The translations under genes and the position numbers were made by a program. From positions 1 through 49,659 of the forward strand of contig NZ_AJTQ01000052.1 in the NCBI RefSeq assembly GCF_000262345.1: DNA of 49,659 bases. Direction: 5' to 3'. The DNA comes from Streptomyces xiaopingdaonensis. GTDB taxonomy: Bacteria; Actinomycetota; Actinomycetes; Streptomycetales; Streptomycetaceae. Shown here piece after piece: positions 1-8,517 of this stretch (position 1 is the stretch's first letter; each line of letters opens with the position of its first letter). The notes beneath the pieces were generated by a model, which was not told where the DNA came from, did not search any database, and saw nothing but the letters and a program-made list of their open reading frames with translations.

Positions 1-106
1 AGGGCGGGCCGACGCAGATCCTCCCACAGCCGGTGCTCCCGAGGCAGCGCCGTAGGATGCGGGGGTCCAAGCGCAGCCGACGTCGGGCGGGAGAGCAAAA
101 CACATC

Positions 107-1327
107 GTGAGCAGCGAGAACGCCGAGAGCGCAACCGAGGATGAGGAGCGCGCGGTCTGGGATGTCGTCGTGGTCGGCGGCGGTCCAGCAGGTGCGTCGG
201 CCGCGTACGCGGCCGCCGTGGCAGGCCGGCGGGTGTTGTTGGTGGAGAAGGCCGAGTTGCCCCGCTACAAGACCTGCGGCGGCGGCATCATCGGCCCGAC
301 CCGCGACTCGTTGCCTCCCGGCTTCGAACTGCCGCTCAAGGACCGCGTCGACGCGGTGACCTTCTCGCACAACGGCCGCCTCGCCCGCACCCGGCGCTCC
401 CGGAACACGCTCTTCGGCCTCGTCAACCGGCCCGAGTTCGACCGCCAACTCGTCGAACTGGCGCAGAAGGCCGGCGCGGAGGTGCGCACGGGCGTCACCG
501 TCTCGCGCGTCGAGCAGCACGGCCCCGCGGTGCCGGACCGCCGCTCCGTCGCCGTCGTCCTCTCGGGCGAGGAGGAGCCGGTGCTCGCGCGGGCGGTGGT
601 CGGCGCGGACGGCAGCGCCAGCCGCATAGGCGCGCACGTCGGCGTCAAGCTCGACCAGGTCGACCTCGGCCTGGAGGCGGAGATCCCCGTTCCCCGGAGC
701 GTCGCCGACGACTGGCGCGGCCGGGTCCTCATCGACTGGGGCCCGCTGCCCGGAAGTTACGGCTGGGTCTTCCCCAAGGACGACACCCTCACCGTCGGCG
801 TCATCTCGGCGCGCGGCGAGGGCGCGGCGACCAAGCGCTACCTCGACGACTTCGTCGGACGCCTCGGCCTCGCCGGTTTCGAGCCGCGTATCTCCTCCGG
901 CCACCTGACGCGGTGCCGGGCCGACGACTCCCCGCTCTCCCGCGGACGCGTCCTCGTCTGCGGCGACGCGGCGGGCCTGCTGGAGCCGTGGACGCGCGAG
1001 GGCATCTCCTTCGCGCTGCGTTCGGGCCGACTCGCAGGGGAGTGGGCGGTGCGGATAGCGGAGTCGCACGACGCGGTGGACGCGCGCCGGCAGGCGCTCA
1101 ACTACGCGTTCGCGATCAAGGCGGGCCTCGGCGTGGAGATGGGCGTCGGCAGCCGGCTCCTACGGATCTTCTCCAGACGCCCCAAACTGATACACGCGGC
1201 ACTCACCGGCTTCCGCCCGGCCTGGTCGGTCTTCGCCCGGATCACCCGCGGCACGACGACGCTGGGCGAGGTCGTCCGCACCCACCCGGTGGCCCGCCGG
1301 GTACTCGACCGCCTCGACCGGGCCTGA
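107..1327 (+). CDS. Geranylgeranyl reductase family FAD-dependent oxidoreductase
   Basis: A 406-residue flavoprotein of the geranylgeranyl reductase/digeranylglycerophospholipid reductase family, which reduces double bonds of isoprenoid chains. A Rossmann dinucleotide-binding motif (VVVVGGGPAGASAA) lies at about residues 20-33, followed by the family signature YKTCGGG near residue 55, where the Cys is conserved. The second FAD motif GDAAGLLEPWTREGI is near residue 285. The GTG start at 107 has CGGGAGAG about 12 bases upstream, and a TAGGAT hexamer at 52-57 could be a -10 box. It stands alone: the next gene on this strand begins 367 bases later behind a strong hairpin. The substrate (menaquinone side chain, lipid or secondary metabolite) cannot be told from the sequence. 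Confidence 0.88.
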   Translation: MSSENAESATEDEERAVWDVVVVGGGPAGASAAYAAAVAGRRVLLVEKAELPRYKTCGGGIIGPTRDSLPPGFELPLKDRVDAVTFSHNGRLARTRRSRNTLFGLVNRPEFDRQLVELAQKAGAEVRTGVTVSRVEQHGPAVPDRRSVAVVLSGEEEPVLARAVVGADGSASRIGAHVGVKLDQVDLGLEAEIPVPRSVADDWRGRVLIDWGPLPGSYGWVFPKDDTLTVGVISARGEGAATKRYLDDFVGRLGLAGFEPRISSGHLTRCRADDSPLSRGRVLVCGDAAGLLEPWTREGISFALRSGRLAGEWAVRIAESHDAVDARRQALNYAFAIKAGLGVEMGVGSRLLRIFSRRPKLIHAALTGFRPAWSVFARITRGTTTLGEVVRTHPVARRVLDRLDRA

Positions 1328-1444
1328 GGCAACGGCCGCCGCACACAAGGGGGCCCGCCCGGCGACCGGACACCCGGCACGCTCGGTGAGCACTCACCGC
1401 CGGCGCCACGGGAGCCGTCCGTCCGGCGCGCTCGGCCGTCGCCT

Positions 1445-1475
1445 CCCGCTGTCGTACGGAACGTACGGCAGCGGG
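1445..1475. terminator. Strong hairpin, probable terminator of the reductase gene
   Basis: CCCGCTGTCGTACG is followed by GAA and then CGTACGGCAGCGGG. This gives a 14-pair stem (one T/G mismatch on the DNA, a G-U pair in RNA) with a three-base loop. It lies about 120 bases after the reductase stop. There is no T tract, as is usual for streptomycete terminators. Confidence 0.6.
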
Positions 1476-1616
1476 CCGCCCGGTGCCGCGAGCGCCCGAC
1501 CGTGCGGGCCGACGCCGAGCGGCTCCGCCGCCCCGTCGCGTCCCGGGCCCGCTCTCCGGGCGGAGGTCCTGGGCGGCTCCCCGGTCTCGCCGCGCGCGGG
1601 TCCGGCCGCCACCGCC

Positions 1617-1636
1617 GGTACTCCGCCGGGAGTACC
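1617..1636. promoter_or_regulatory. Inverted repeat upstream of the two-component genes
   Basis: A perfect 8-base inverted repeat, GGTACTCC-GCCG-GGAGTACC, lies about 60 bases before the histidine kinase start. Its place and symmetry fit a binding site for the NarL-type regulator encoded downstream (autoregulation), but this is inference only. Confidence 0.35.
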
Positions 1637-1694
1637 CGCGCCGTCTGCCGAAGGCTGACGCCCCCGCGGTGGCCGGCGGCCTACGGTTGCAGCC

Positions 1695-3041
1695 ATGGCC
1701 GCCACCGCAGACCCCGACCCGCCAGCCCGCCCCGACAGGCGCGGGGAGCGGCGAGCGGGCCGATCCCCGCTGCTGCGCCGCTCGTTGGCGGCGCGCGCCG
1801 CGCTGCTGAGGCTGCCGCAGGCCGAACCCCCGCGGACCGGCCGGAGCGAGCCGGAGTACCGCGGCCTGCCGTGGCCCTCGTCGCTCGTGGTGCTCCTCCT
1901 TCAGCAGATCGGCTCGACCTTCGCCGCGGGGCAGCGGCCGGGAGAGGCAGGCGCCGTCGACCTCTGGGCCCGGCTGCTCCTTGCCGCCGGCCCGCTGCTC
2001 CTCCTCGTGCGCCACCGCCGGCCGCGCGCCGTCGCGTGGGGCAGTGCCCTCGTCACGACGGTGTACCTCGCCGCCGGCTATCCGTACGGCCCCGTCTTCC
2101 TCAGTCTCGCCGTGGCCTGCGTCGCCGCGGCGGCAGCGGGGGAGCGGTACGCCGCGTGGGGCGCCATGGGCGCCTTCTGGCTCGCCCACCTCGTCGCGGC
2201 GCACTGGCTGCGGGCGTGGCTGCCCGAACCCGGCGGCGCGCACGCCACGTGGACGACCGACCTCTTCTTCGCCGCCTGGGTGCTGGCGCTCGGCGCGCTC
2301 GGCGAGCTGCTCCGCGTCCGCCGTACGGAGCTGGAGCGCAGACGGGACGAGGCGGCGGAGGCCGAACGCCACCGTGCCGACGAGGAACGCCTGCGCATCG
2401 CAAGGGAGTTGCACGACGTGCTGGCGCACAGCATCTCCGTCATCAACGTCCAGGCCGGCATGGGCCTCGCCCTCCTCGATTCCGACCCGCAACAGGCACG
2501 CACCGCGCTCACCACCATCAGGACGGCGAGCAAGGAGGCGCTCGGCGAGGTGCGCCAGGTGCTGGAGACGCTCCGTGCCCCGGGCGAGGCGCCGCGCACC
2601 CCGGCGCCGGGACTCGCCCGCCTCGCCGATCTCGTCGAGCAGGCCCGCAGCGCCGGGCTCTCCGTCGCGACGGAGACCGAGGGCCGCCGGCGCGACCTGC
2701 CCTCGCAGACGGATCTCGCGGCCTTCCGCATCGTGCAGGAGGCGCTCACCAACACCGTCCGCCACTCCGCCGCGCGCACCGCGACCCTCCGACTCGCCTA
2801 CCGCGAGGAGGAGTTCGAGGTCACCGTCGACGATCCGGGCCCGGCCGCCGAGCGGGGGCCGCGCGGCTCGGGAGGCAACGGCCTCGTCGGCATGCGGGAA
2901 CGCGCCACCGCCCTCGGCGGCGCGCTGGAGGCCGGCCCGCGCGCCGACGGCGGGTTCCGGGTACGCGCCCGATTGCCGCTCGCTGCGGGTAGCGTCGACG
3001 GGGCAGCGGGCGAGCGGCGTCCGCGGGAGGAGGAGCCGTGA
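1695..3041 (+). CDS. Two-component sensor histidine kinase, NarL/DesK type
   Basis: A 448-residue membrane histidine kinase. The N-terminal half carries several hydrophobic helices (about residues 55-210) with no recognisable extracellular sensor domain. A short charged coiled region leads into a HisKA_3 dimerisation domain with the phospho-acceptor in ARELHDVLAHS, His about residue 240. The HATPase domain shows an N box in EALTNTVRHS (about residues 348-357) and the glycine box GNGLVGMRER near residue 400. The last codons overlap the response regulator start (GTGA, 4 bases), so the two are translationally coupled. The signal sensed is unknown. A TACGGT box just before the ATG suggests a leaderless transcript. 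Confidence 0.92.
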   Translation: MAATADPDPPARPDRRGERRAGRSPLLRRSLAARAALLRLPQAEPPRTGRSEPEYRGLPWPSSLVVLLLQQIGSTFAAGQRPGEAGAVDLWARLLLAAGPLLLLVRHRRPRAVAWGSALVTTVYLAAGYPYGPVFLSLAVACVAAAAAGERYAAWGAMGAFWLAHLVAAHWLRAWLPEPGGAHATWTTDLFFAAWVLALGALGELLRVRRTELERRRDEAAEAERHRADEERLRIARELHDVLAHSISVINVQAGMGLALLDSDPQQARTALTTIRTASKEALGEVRQVLETLRAPGEAPRTPAPGLARLADLVEQARSAGLSVATETEGRRRDLPSQTDLAAFRIVQEALTNTVRHSAARTATLRLAYREEEFEVTVDDPGPAAERGPRGSGGNGLVGMRERATALGGALEAGPRADGGFRVRARLPLAAGSVDGAAGERRPREEEP

Positions 3042-3703
3042 TCCGTGTCCTGCTCGCAGACGACCAGGCGCTCGTGCGCGCCGGCTTCCGCGCGCTCCTC
3101 GACGCGCAGTCGGACATCGAGGTGGCCGGCGAGGCGGCCGACGGCGACGAGACGCTCGCCGAGGTGCGGCGGCTCGTCCCCGACGTCGTCCTGATGGACA
3201 TCCGGATGCCCGGCATCGACGGCCTGGAGGCCACCCGCCGCATCACCGAGGACGCCAGGCTGGCGAGCGTGCGTGTCGTGATGCTCACGACCTTCGAACT
3301 CGACGAGTACGTCTTCGAGGCGCTGCGCTACGGCGCCTCCGGCTTCCTCGTCAAGGACACCGAGCCGGACGAGCTGCTGCGCGCGGTACGCACCGCCGTC
3401 GAGGGCAACGCGCTGCTCTCGCCCGGCGTCACCCGCAGGCTCATCTCCGAGTTCGCCGCGCGCTCGAAGGAGCCGACGCCGCCCACGAGCCTCGCCGACC
3501 TCACCGAGCGGGAGCGGGAGGTGATGGCCCTCGTCGGCCTCGGCCTGACCAACGAGGAGATCGCCGGGCGTCTCTTCCTCTCTCCGCTCACCGCCAAGAC
3601 GCACGTCAGCCGGGCTATGGTGAAGCTCGGCGCGCGCGACCGCGCCCAACTCGTCGTCCTCGCCTACGAGTCGGGCCTCGTGCGGCCCGGCTGGCTCGGG
3701 TGA
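3038..3703 (+). CDS. Two-component response regulator, NarL/FixJ family (LuxR-type HTH)
   Basis: A 221-residue regulator. The receiver domain has the acidic pair DD at residues 8-9, the phosphorylated Asp54 in VLMDIRMPG, and the conserved Lys in VKDTEPDE near residue 104. A LuxR-type helix-turn-helix starts around LTEREREVMALVGLGLTNEEIA (about residues 154-175) and continues to residue 212. The GTG start overlaps the histidine kinase stop by 4 bases, so this is its cognate partner. The gene ends only nine bases before the convergent hydrolase gene. Target genes are not evident; the inverted repeat at 1617-1636 suggests autoregulation. Confidence 0.93.
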   Translation: MIRVLLADDQALVRAGFRALLDAQSDIEVAGEAADGDETLAEVRRLVPDVVLMDIRMPGIDGLEATRRITEDARLASVRVVMLTTFELDEYVFEALRYGASGFLVKDTEPDELLRAVRTAVEGNALLSPGVTRRLISEFAARSKEPTPPTSLADLTEREREVMALVGLGLTNEEIAGRLFLSPLTAKTHVSRAMVKLGARDRAQLVVLAYESGLVRPGWLG

Positions 3704-3712
3704 GGGCGCCGC

Positions 3713-4561
3713 TCAGTCCTCGGCGGCGTCCGCCTCGCGGAGGAAGTCGACGAGCAGCGCGGTGAGTTGGGCGGGAGAGTCCTCCTGGACGAGGTGGCCG
3801 GCACCGGCGAGGAGGTGCTTGCGCGCGCCCGGGACCACGGCGGCGAGGCGGTCGGCGCGGTCGGCCGGCACCCAACTGTCCTCCGCGCCCCAGCAGACGA
3901 GCACCGGCAGGTCCAACTCGCCGTAGCGACCCTCGACTTCGTCGGTGTACCGCTGGTCGTTCTGCTCGATCTGACGGTAGAACGCCGGCTGCCCGATCTC
4001 CCCGAGCCACGGCTCCGCGAGCCGCTCCAGCACGTCCTCGCGGAGGCCGGCGCTGCTCGCCGAGCGGATGTACTCCCGCACCATGGCCCCGTGGAGCGCG
4101 GGCGGAAGCGCCCCGAAGACGGACGCGTTGCGGCCGAGGAGGCGGTACGCGTCCGAGCCCCACGGCGCCAGGGCCACCACGTCGACGAGCGTCAGCGTGC
4201 GGTAGGCGGCGCCGTGCAGCAGCGCCGCCCGCAGCGCCACCGCGCCGCCGAAGTCGTGCGCGACGACGTCGGGGCGCACCAGCCCCCAGTGGCCGAGGAG
4301 TTCGGTGAAGAGCCGCCCCTGCGCGCCGAGCGAGACGTCCTGCCCCTCGTACTTGGCGGAGCTGCCGTACCCGGGCATGTCCCAGACGTACACCCGGCGT
4401 CTCTCCGCGAGCGCCCGGGCCACCGCCCGCCAGGTGTACGACGACCACGGCGTCCCGTGGAGGAGCACGACGGGCGGCTGCCCGGGGTCGCCGAGGGCCG
4501 CCCAGCGGACCGTTCCCGAGGCGCTCTCGTAGGCGTGGTCGAGGTACCAGTCTTCGATCAT
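3713..4561 (-). CDS. Alpha/beta-fold hydrolase, epoxide hydrolase/haloalkane dehalogenase type
   Basis: A 282-residue cytoplasmic hydrolase starting MIEDWYLDHAYESASG. The oxyanion segment VVLLHGTPWSSYTWR lies around residues 33-47. The nucleophile elbow reads AHDFGGAVAL, so the nucleophile is Asp rather than Ser, as in epoxide hydrolases and haloalkane dehalogenases. The catalytic His is in GAGHLVQEDSP near residue 262, with an acidic residue in CWGAEDSWV. The frame stays open upstream of the chosen ATG, but the extension is Arg/Ser/Pro-rich and lies in the intergenic gap. It sits 49 bases downstream of an MFS transporter on the same strand and is probably cotranscribed with it. The substrate is unknown. 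Confidence 0.88.
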   Translation of the reverse strand: MIEDWYLDHAYESASGTVRWAALGDPGQPPVVLLHGTPWSSYTWRAVARALAERRRVYVWDMPGYGSSAKYEGQDVSLGAQGRLFTELLGHWGLVRPDVVAHDFGGAVALRAALLHGAAYRTLTLVDVVALAPWGSDAYRLLGRNASVFGALPPALHGAMVREYIRSASSAGLREDVLERLAEPWLGEIGQPAFYRQIEQNDQRYTDEVEGRYGELDLPVLVCWGAEDSWVPADRADRLAAVVPGARKHLLAGAGHLVQEDSPAQLTALLVDFLREADAAED

Positions 4562-4610
4562 GGCCCCAACCCTGTAGTACCCGGGGAGGGTTCGCCACTC
4601 CCGTCGGGGC

Positions 4611-5852
4611 TCAGGGCGCCTCGCCGAGCGCCGAGCGGCGCACCGCCGCGGCGACGAGAGCGGCGACCGCGGCGAGCAGCGCGACCGAGGTGAGCGCGGA
4701 GGTGAGCGAGAACCAGTCGGCGAGGAAGCCGATCGCGACGGGCCCGAGCAGCATCCCGCCGTACCCGAGCGTGGAGGCTCCCGCGACACCGGAGGGCCCG
4801 GCGAGCGCACCTGCCCTGGCGATGGCGACGGGGAAGACGTTGGCGAGCCCGAAGCCCGTCAGTACGAAACCGGCGAGGACGAGCGGCACGCTGGGCGCGA
4901 GGGCTCCCGCGACCATGCCGACCGCCGCCGCGGCTCCGCCTCCGACGAGCGTACGGGCGGGGCCGAGCCGCTCCAGCAGCGTCGTCCCCGCCAGGCGGCC
5001 CGCCGTCATCGCGAGCGCGAAGACCGAGTAGCCGGCTGCGGCGACCCCCGCGCCGGCGCCGAGGTCGTCGGTGAGGTGCAGGGCGCTCCAGTCGGCGAGC
5101 GCGCCCTCCCCGTACGCCGTGCAGAGCGCGATCAGCCCCAGAACGGCGACGAGCGCGTACGGCCTGCCGCCCACGGGACCGCTCGGCGACTCCTCCGCCT
5201 CGGCGGCGGGCCCGGGCGCCGGGATCGCGCCGCGGAGCAGCGGCCGGGCAGCAGCCGCCGCGACGACGAGCCCGACGGCGGTGAGCAGCAGCAGGTGCCG
5301 CGTCGGGCTGAGCGACCCGGCGACGAGCCCGCCGAGCCCGGCGCCGAGCATCCCGCCGAGGCTGAACGCCGCGTGGAAGGACGGCATGACGGGACGTCGG
5401 AGCGCGGCGACGAGATCGACGGCGACGGCGTTCATCGCGACGTTGAGCCCGCCGTATGCGGCGCCGAAGACGAGCAGGACGAGGCCGAGCGCGAGCGCCG
5501 AGTGCGTGAGCGGGGGCAGCGCGACGCCGAGCGGCAGCAGGAGCCCGGCGAGGACGGTGACGCGGCGGCTCCCGATGCGGCGGCAGAGCTGCCCGATGAG
5601 CAGCATCGTCGCCACGGCGCCTGCCGAGACGCCGAGGAGCGCCAGCCCGAGGGCGCTCGCCGAGGCGCCGGTCTGCTCCTTGACCGCTGGGATGCGGACC
5701 ACCCAGCCGGCGAAGAGGAACCCGTCGAGTGCGAAGAAGACGGTGAGCGCGGTGCGGATGCGGCGCAGACCGGGGGCGAGGGGGGCGTGGGCGCGGACGC
5801 CGGCTCCCCGGCCGCCGGCGAGCGCCGACCGTATTTTGTTTAGTGACGGCAC
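4611..5852 (-). CDS. MFS transporter (FucP/YbjJ-like)
   Basis: About 413 residues with twelve predicted membrane helices, the first in RTALTVFFALDGFLFAGWVVR. The loop motif between helices 2 and 3 (GQLCRRIGSRRVTVL) is present and the protein keeps the usual length of the family. I chose the GTG at 5852 because the next in-frame start codons lie inside helices; the true start is uncertain and has no strong ribosome binding site. The ROK regulator starts on the other strand only 17 bases away, so control by that repressor is likely. Possible roles are export or import of a sugar or small metabolite; nothing in the sequence fixes the substrate. Confidence 0.8.
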   Translation of the reverse strand: MPSLNKIRSALAGGRGAGVRAHAPLAPGLRRIRTALTVFFALDGFLFAGWVVRIPAVKEQTGASASALGLALLGVSAGAVATMLLIGQLCRRIGSRRVTVLAGLLLPLGVALPPLTHSALALGLVLLVFGAAYGGLNVAMNAVAVDLVAALRRPVMPSFHAAFSLGGMLGAGLGGLVAGSLSPTRHLLLLTAVGLVVAAAAARPLLRGAIPAPGPAAEAEESPSGPVGGRPYALVAVLGLIALCTAYGEGALADWSALHLTDDLGAGAGVAAAGYSVFALAMTAGRLAGTTLLERLGPARTLVGGGAAAAVGMVAGALAPSVPLVLAGFVLTGFGLANVFPVAIARAGALAGPSGVAGASTLGYGGMLLGPVAIGFLADWFSLTSALTSVALLAAVAALVAAAVRRSALGEAP

Positions 5853-5855
5853 AAA
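5835..5855. promoter_or_regulatory. Possible ROK operator between MFS and ROK genes
   Basis: TTTGT at 5835-5839 and ACAAA at 5851-5855 form a short inverted repeat in an AT-rich patch lying exactly between the divergent starts. ROK repressors commonly bind inverted repeats in such places. The arms are short, so this is tentative. Confidence 0.3.
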
Positions 5856-5869
5856 GCCAGAATAAGGGT

Positions 5870-7093
5870 GTGACCCAGACGCGTACAGCAAAGGTGGAGC
5901 GCGGACGCTCCCATCTCGGCCCCGCCCTCCAACTCGTGCACACCGGAAGGGCACCGACCCGCGCGGTGCTCACCGCCGAACTCGGTGTCACCCGTGCCAC
6001 GGCGGGCGCGGTCGCCGCCGAGTTGGAGGCGCTCGGCCTCATCGCCGTCGACCCCCACCCCACCGCCGTCGGCACCCAGGGGCGGCCCTCGCACGGCCTC
6101 TCCGTCGCCCCCCGCGGGCCCGTGGCGCTCGCCGTCCAGGTCCACGCGGACGGCTTCCGGGCCGCGCTCGTCGGGCTCGGCGGCACCCTCGTCGGGACGA
6201 GCGCGGGCTGCGGGACCGTCGACGCCGACCCGGCGCAGGTGCTCGGCGAAGCGGTCGGCGCGGGGCGGGAGTTGCTGGAGCGCAGCGGGCGGCGCTGCGC
6301 CGGTGCCGGGCTCGCCGTGCCCTCCGCTGTCGACGAGCCGGCGGGCACCGCGCTCAACCCGCTCCACCTCGCATGGGAGCCGGGCGTGGCCGTCCGCGAC
6401 ATTTTCGCGCGCTGTCTCGACGAGGCCGGCGTGGAGCTGCCGGGGCCGCACCCGCCGCCCGGCCACACCGCCAACGACCTCAACCTCACCGCCCTCGCCG
6501 AGCACCGGCACGGCGCCGGCAGCGGCGCCCGGCACCTGCTCGCCGTCGGCACGGGGCACCGCGGGGTCGGCGGCGCCCTCGTGCTCGACGGGCGGCTGCA
6601 CACCGGGAGTTCGGGCCTGGCGATGGAGGTCGGGCACCTCACCGTCGACCCGCACGGCCGCCGCTGCCACTGCGGCAGCCGCGGCTGCCTCGACGTCGAG
6701 ACGGACCCGCTCGCGCTCCTCACGGCCGCCGGACGCGACCCCGGCCCCGAGACCTCGCTCCTCGACCAGGCCGCCGAGTTGATCCGATCCGAGTACGAGA
6801 CCGACGCCGCGGTACGCAGTGCCGTACAACTCCTCGTCGACAGGCTCGGATTCGGGCTCGCCTCGCTCGTCAACATCCTCAACCCCGACCGCGTCGTCCT
6901 CGGCGGCCTCCACCGCAGGCTCGTCGAGGTGGAGGGGGAGCGGCTCCGCGCCGTCGTCGCCGACCGCAGCCTCTGGGGGAGCGGCGGCATGCCGATCCGC
7001 GCCGCCTCCCTCGACCACGGCGCACTCGTCGGCGCGGCCGAACTCGCTTGGCAGCCCGTTCTGGAGGACCCGCTCACCGTGCTGGGGAACTGA
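5870..7093 (+). CDS. ROK family transcriptional repressor / sugar-kinase-like protein
   Basis: About 407 residues. An N-terminal winged helix-turn-helix (about residues 15-65, TRAVLTAELGVTRATAGAV) is followed by a sugar-kinase-like ROK fold. The ROK zinc motif CHCGSRGCLD lies near residue 265 and keeps all three Cys. The sugar-kinase ATP-binding motif near the centre reads AVGTGHRGVGGALV and lacks the usual Asp/Gly pattern, so it probably acts as a repressor rather than a kinase. The GTG at 5870 was chosen over one at 5843 because AAGGG lies directly before it and nothing lies before 5843. The stop overlaps the next ATG by one base. Confidence 0.85.
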   Translation: MTQTRTAKVERGRSHLGPALQLVHTGRAPTRAVLTAELGVTRATAGAVAAELEALGLIAVDPHPTAVGTQGRPSHGLSVAPRGPVALAVQVHADGFRAALVGLGGTLVGTSAGCGTVDADPAQVLGEAVGAGRELLERSGRRCAGAGLAVPSAVDEPAGTALNPLHLAWEPGVAVRDIFARCLDEAGVELPGPHPPPGHTANDLNLTALAEHRHGAGSGARHLLAVGTGHRGVGGALVLDGRLHTGSSGLAMEVGHLTVDPHGRRCHCGSRGCLDVETDPLALLTAAGRDPGPETSLLDQAAELIRSEYETDAAVRSAVQLLVDRLGFGLASLVNILNPDRVVLGGLHRRLVEVEGERLRAVVADRSLWGSGGMPIRAASLDHGALVGAAELAWQPVLEDPLTVLGN

Positions 7094-7626
7094 TGGAGAT
7101 CCGCACGCCCCGCGAGGGCGAACTTCCCGTGCTCCAGCGGATCGAGCGCGCCGCGGGCGCCCCGTTCCGCGCCCTCGGCATGGACGCCGTCGCGGACGAC
7201 CCGCCGCCGCCCCTCGCCGAGCTCCGCCGCTACCTCGCGGCGGACGGGCTCCGGGTGGTCGCGGAGCCGGGCGGGGAGCTCGCCGGGTACGTCCTCACCG
7301 AGCCCGTGGACGGCTGCGCCCACGTCGAACAGCTCTCCGTCGACCCGCGGTTCGCCCGCCGCGGCCTCGGACGCGCCCTCCTCGACGACGCCGCGCACCG
7401 CGCCGCCGGGGCCGGCCTCGCCGCGCTCACCCTGACTTCCTTCGCCGACGTCCCCTGGAACGCGCCCTACTACGCGCGGCTCGGCTTCCGCACCCTCCCC
7501 GACACGGCGCTCACGCCGGGGCTGCGGGAGGCCCGTCGCCGCGAGCGCGAGGCGGGCCTCGACCGCTGGCCGCGGGTGTGCATGCGCCGCGAACTGCCCG
7601 ACAGGACGGGGCACGGGGCACGTTGA
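7093..7626 (+). CDS. GNAT family N-acetyltransferase
   Basis: A 177-residue GCN5-related acetyltransferase, which transfers an acetyl group from acetyl-CoA to an amine. The central VEQLSVDPRFARRGLGRALLDDA carries the acetyl-CoA pyrophosphate loop (R-x-x-G-x-G around residues 84-90), and the C-terminal NAPYYARLGF is the standard strand/helix signature. The ATG overlaps the stop of the ROK gene by one base, so it is translationally coupled to it. The substrate is unknown. Confidence 0.88.
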   Translation: MEIRTPREGELPVLQRIERAAGAPFRALGMDAVADDPPPPLAELRRYLAADGLRVVAEPGGELAGYVLTEPVDGCAHVEQLSVDPRFARRGLGRALLDDAAHRAAGAGLAALTLTSFADVPWNAPYYARLGFRTLPDTALTPGLREARRREREAGLDRWPRVCMRRELPDRTGHGAR

Positions 7627-7658
7627 CGCGCCGCCCGACCGTCGGTGAGGGTGGCGCC

Positions 7659-8036
7659 ATGGTGCCCGAAGAGCTCGCCGCAAGCCGCTACGTCAGCCTC
7701 GTGACGCACCGCCGCGACGGCACGGCCGTGCCCACCCCCGTCTGGGCCGCCGCCGACGGGCCCGAACTCCTCGTCTGGACGCGGACGGACTCGGGCAAGG
7801 TACGTCGCCTGCGCAGGGACGGGCAGGTGACGGTGGCGCCGTGCGACGTCCGCGGCAGAACGGGCGGCACCGACCCGGCCCAGGGCCAGGCCCGCCTCCT
7901 GGAGCCGGAGCAGCTCTCCCGCGTACGGAGCGCCCTGCGCCGCAAGTACGGCTGGCAGTTCCGCCTCTTCGACGCAGGCCAGGCGCTGCTGCGCCGCGGC
8001 CGTCAGGTGCACACGGGCATCGCCGTGACCTTCTGA
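7659..8036 (+). CDS. PPOX-class F420-dependent oxidoreductase-like protein
   Basis: A small 125-residue split-barrel flavin/F420-binding protein. The opening EELAASRYVSLVTHRRDGTAVPTPVW is the typical first strand pair of the family, followed by the cofactor phosphate-contact segment SGKVRRLRRDGQVTVAPCDVRG. It follows the GNAT gene by 32 bases and may be the last gene of the ROK-GNAT transcript. It probably binds F420 or FMN and reduces an unknown substrate. Confidence 0.82.
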   Translation: MVPEELAASRYVSLVTHRRDGTAVPTPVWAAADGPELLVWTRTDSGKVRRLRRDGQVTVAPCDVRGRTGGTDPAQGQARLLEPEQLSRVRSALRRKYGWQFRLFDAGQALLRRGRQVHTGIAVTF

Positions 8037-8155
8037 CCCGCCCCTGCTCCCGCCGGTGTAGCCGAGCTGCCGCCTGCCGTACGACGACGCGGCCCCCGCA
8101 CCGCGCGAGGCTCGACGGTGCAAGCACAACCGACGAGTCCGAGGAGCTGAGGGCC

Positions 8156-8497
8156 ATGGAGATCCTGGCGCACTGGCATCACGGGGGACCGGGGCCCTGG
8201 GTCCTGTTCTTCCCGCTGGTGTGGGCGCTCGTGGTGGTCGGCGTCGTTCTGACGCTGCGGCGCACCGTCTGGCGCAGGCGCGGCGGATGGGGACCGTACG
8301 GCGGAGGCTGGGGGCCGCATGCGGCGGGCGAGGACCCGCGCACGCTCCTCGGCCGCCGCTTCGCCAGGGGCGAGATCGACGAGCAGGAGTACCGCAGCCG
8401 CCGCTCGGTGCTCGACGAGTTCGGGCCCGTGGAGCCCCGCCCGGGAGAGCCCGGTGGGCCGGAGCTGAAGAAGGGCCCGCCCGGCGGCGAGCGGTGA
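8156..8497 (+). CDS. SHOCT domain membrane protein
   Basis: A 113-residue protein with one strong membrane helix (PWVLFFPLVWALVVVGVVLTL, about residues 14-34), a Gly/Trp-rich linker, then a short C-terminal SHOCT domain (LGRRFARGEIDEQEYRSRRSVL, about residues 62-83). SHOCT domains are oligomerisation motifs common at the ends of actinobacterial membrane proteins. The start has GAGGAGCTGAGGG upstream. The gene converges on the small ATP-binding-like gene, leaving 20 bases between the stops. Function unknown. Confidence 0.85.
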   Translation: MEILAHWHHGGPGPWVLFFPLVWALVVVGVVLTLRRTVWRRRGGWGPYGGGWGPHAAGEDPRTLLGRRFARGEIDEQEYRSRRSVLDEFGPVEPRPGEPGGPELKKGPPGGER

Positions 8498-8517
8498 ACG
8501 CGCGGGTGCCGCAGTCC

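Larger units (their letters stand above)
1328..1694. other. Gene-free stretch between the reductase and the histidine kinase
   Basis: No reading frame here looks like a gene. The stretch holds a strong hairpin (1445-1475) and an inverted repeat (1617-1636), both listed separately. A TACGGT hexamer at 1682-1687 sits seven bases before the ATG of the histidine kinase, which would make that mRNA leaderless or nearly so. No good -35 element was seen. Confidence 0.6.

Noticed and set aside
4558..7683. Long minus-strand frame of more than 1000 codons
   Set aside because: It crosses the ROK and GNAT genes and part of the MFS gene as an antisense shadow with low-complexity Arg/Ser-rich translation.
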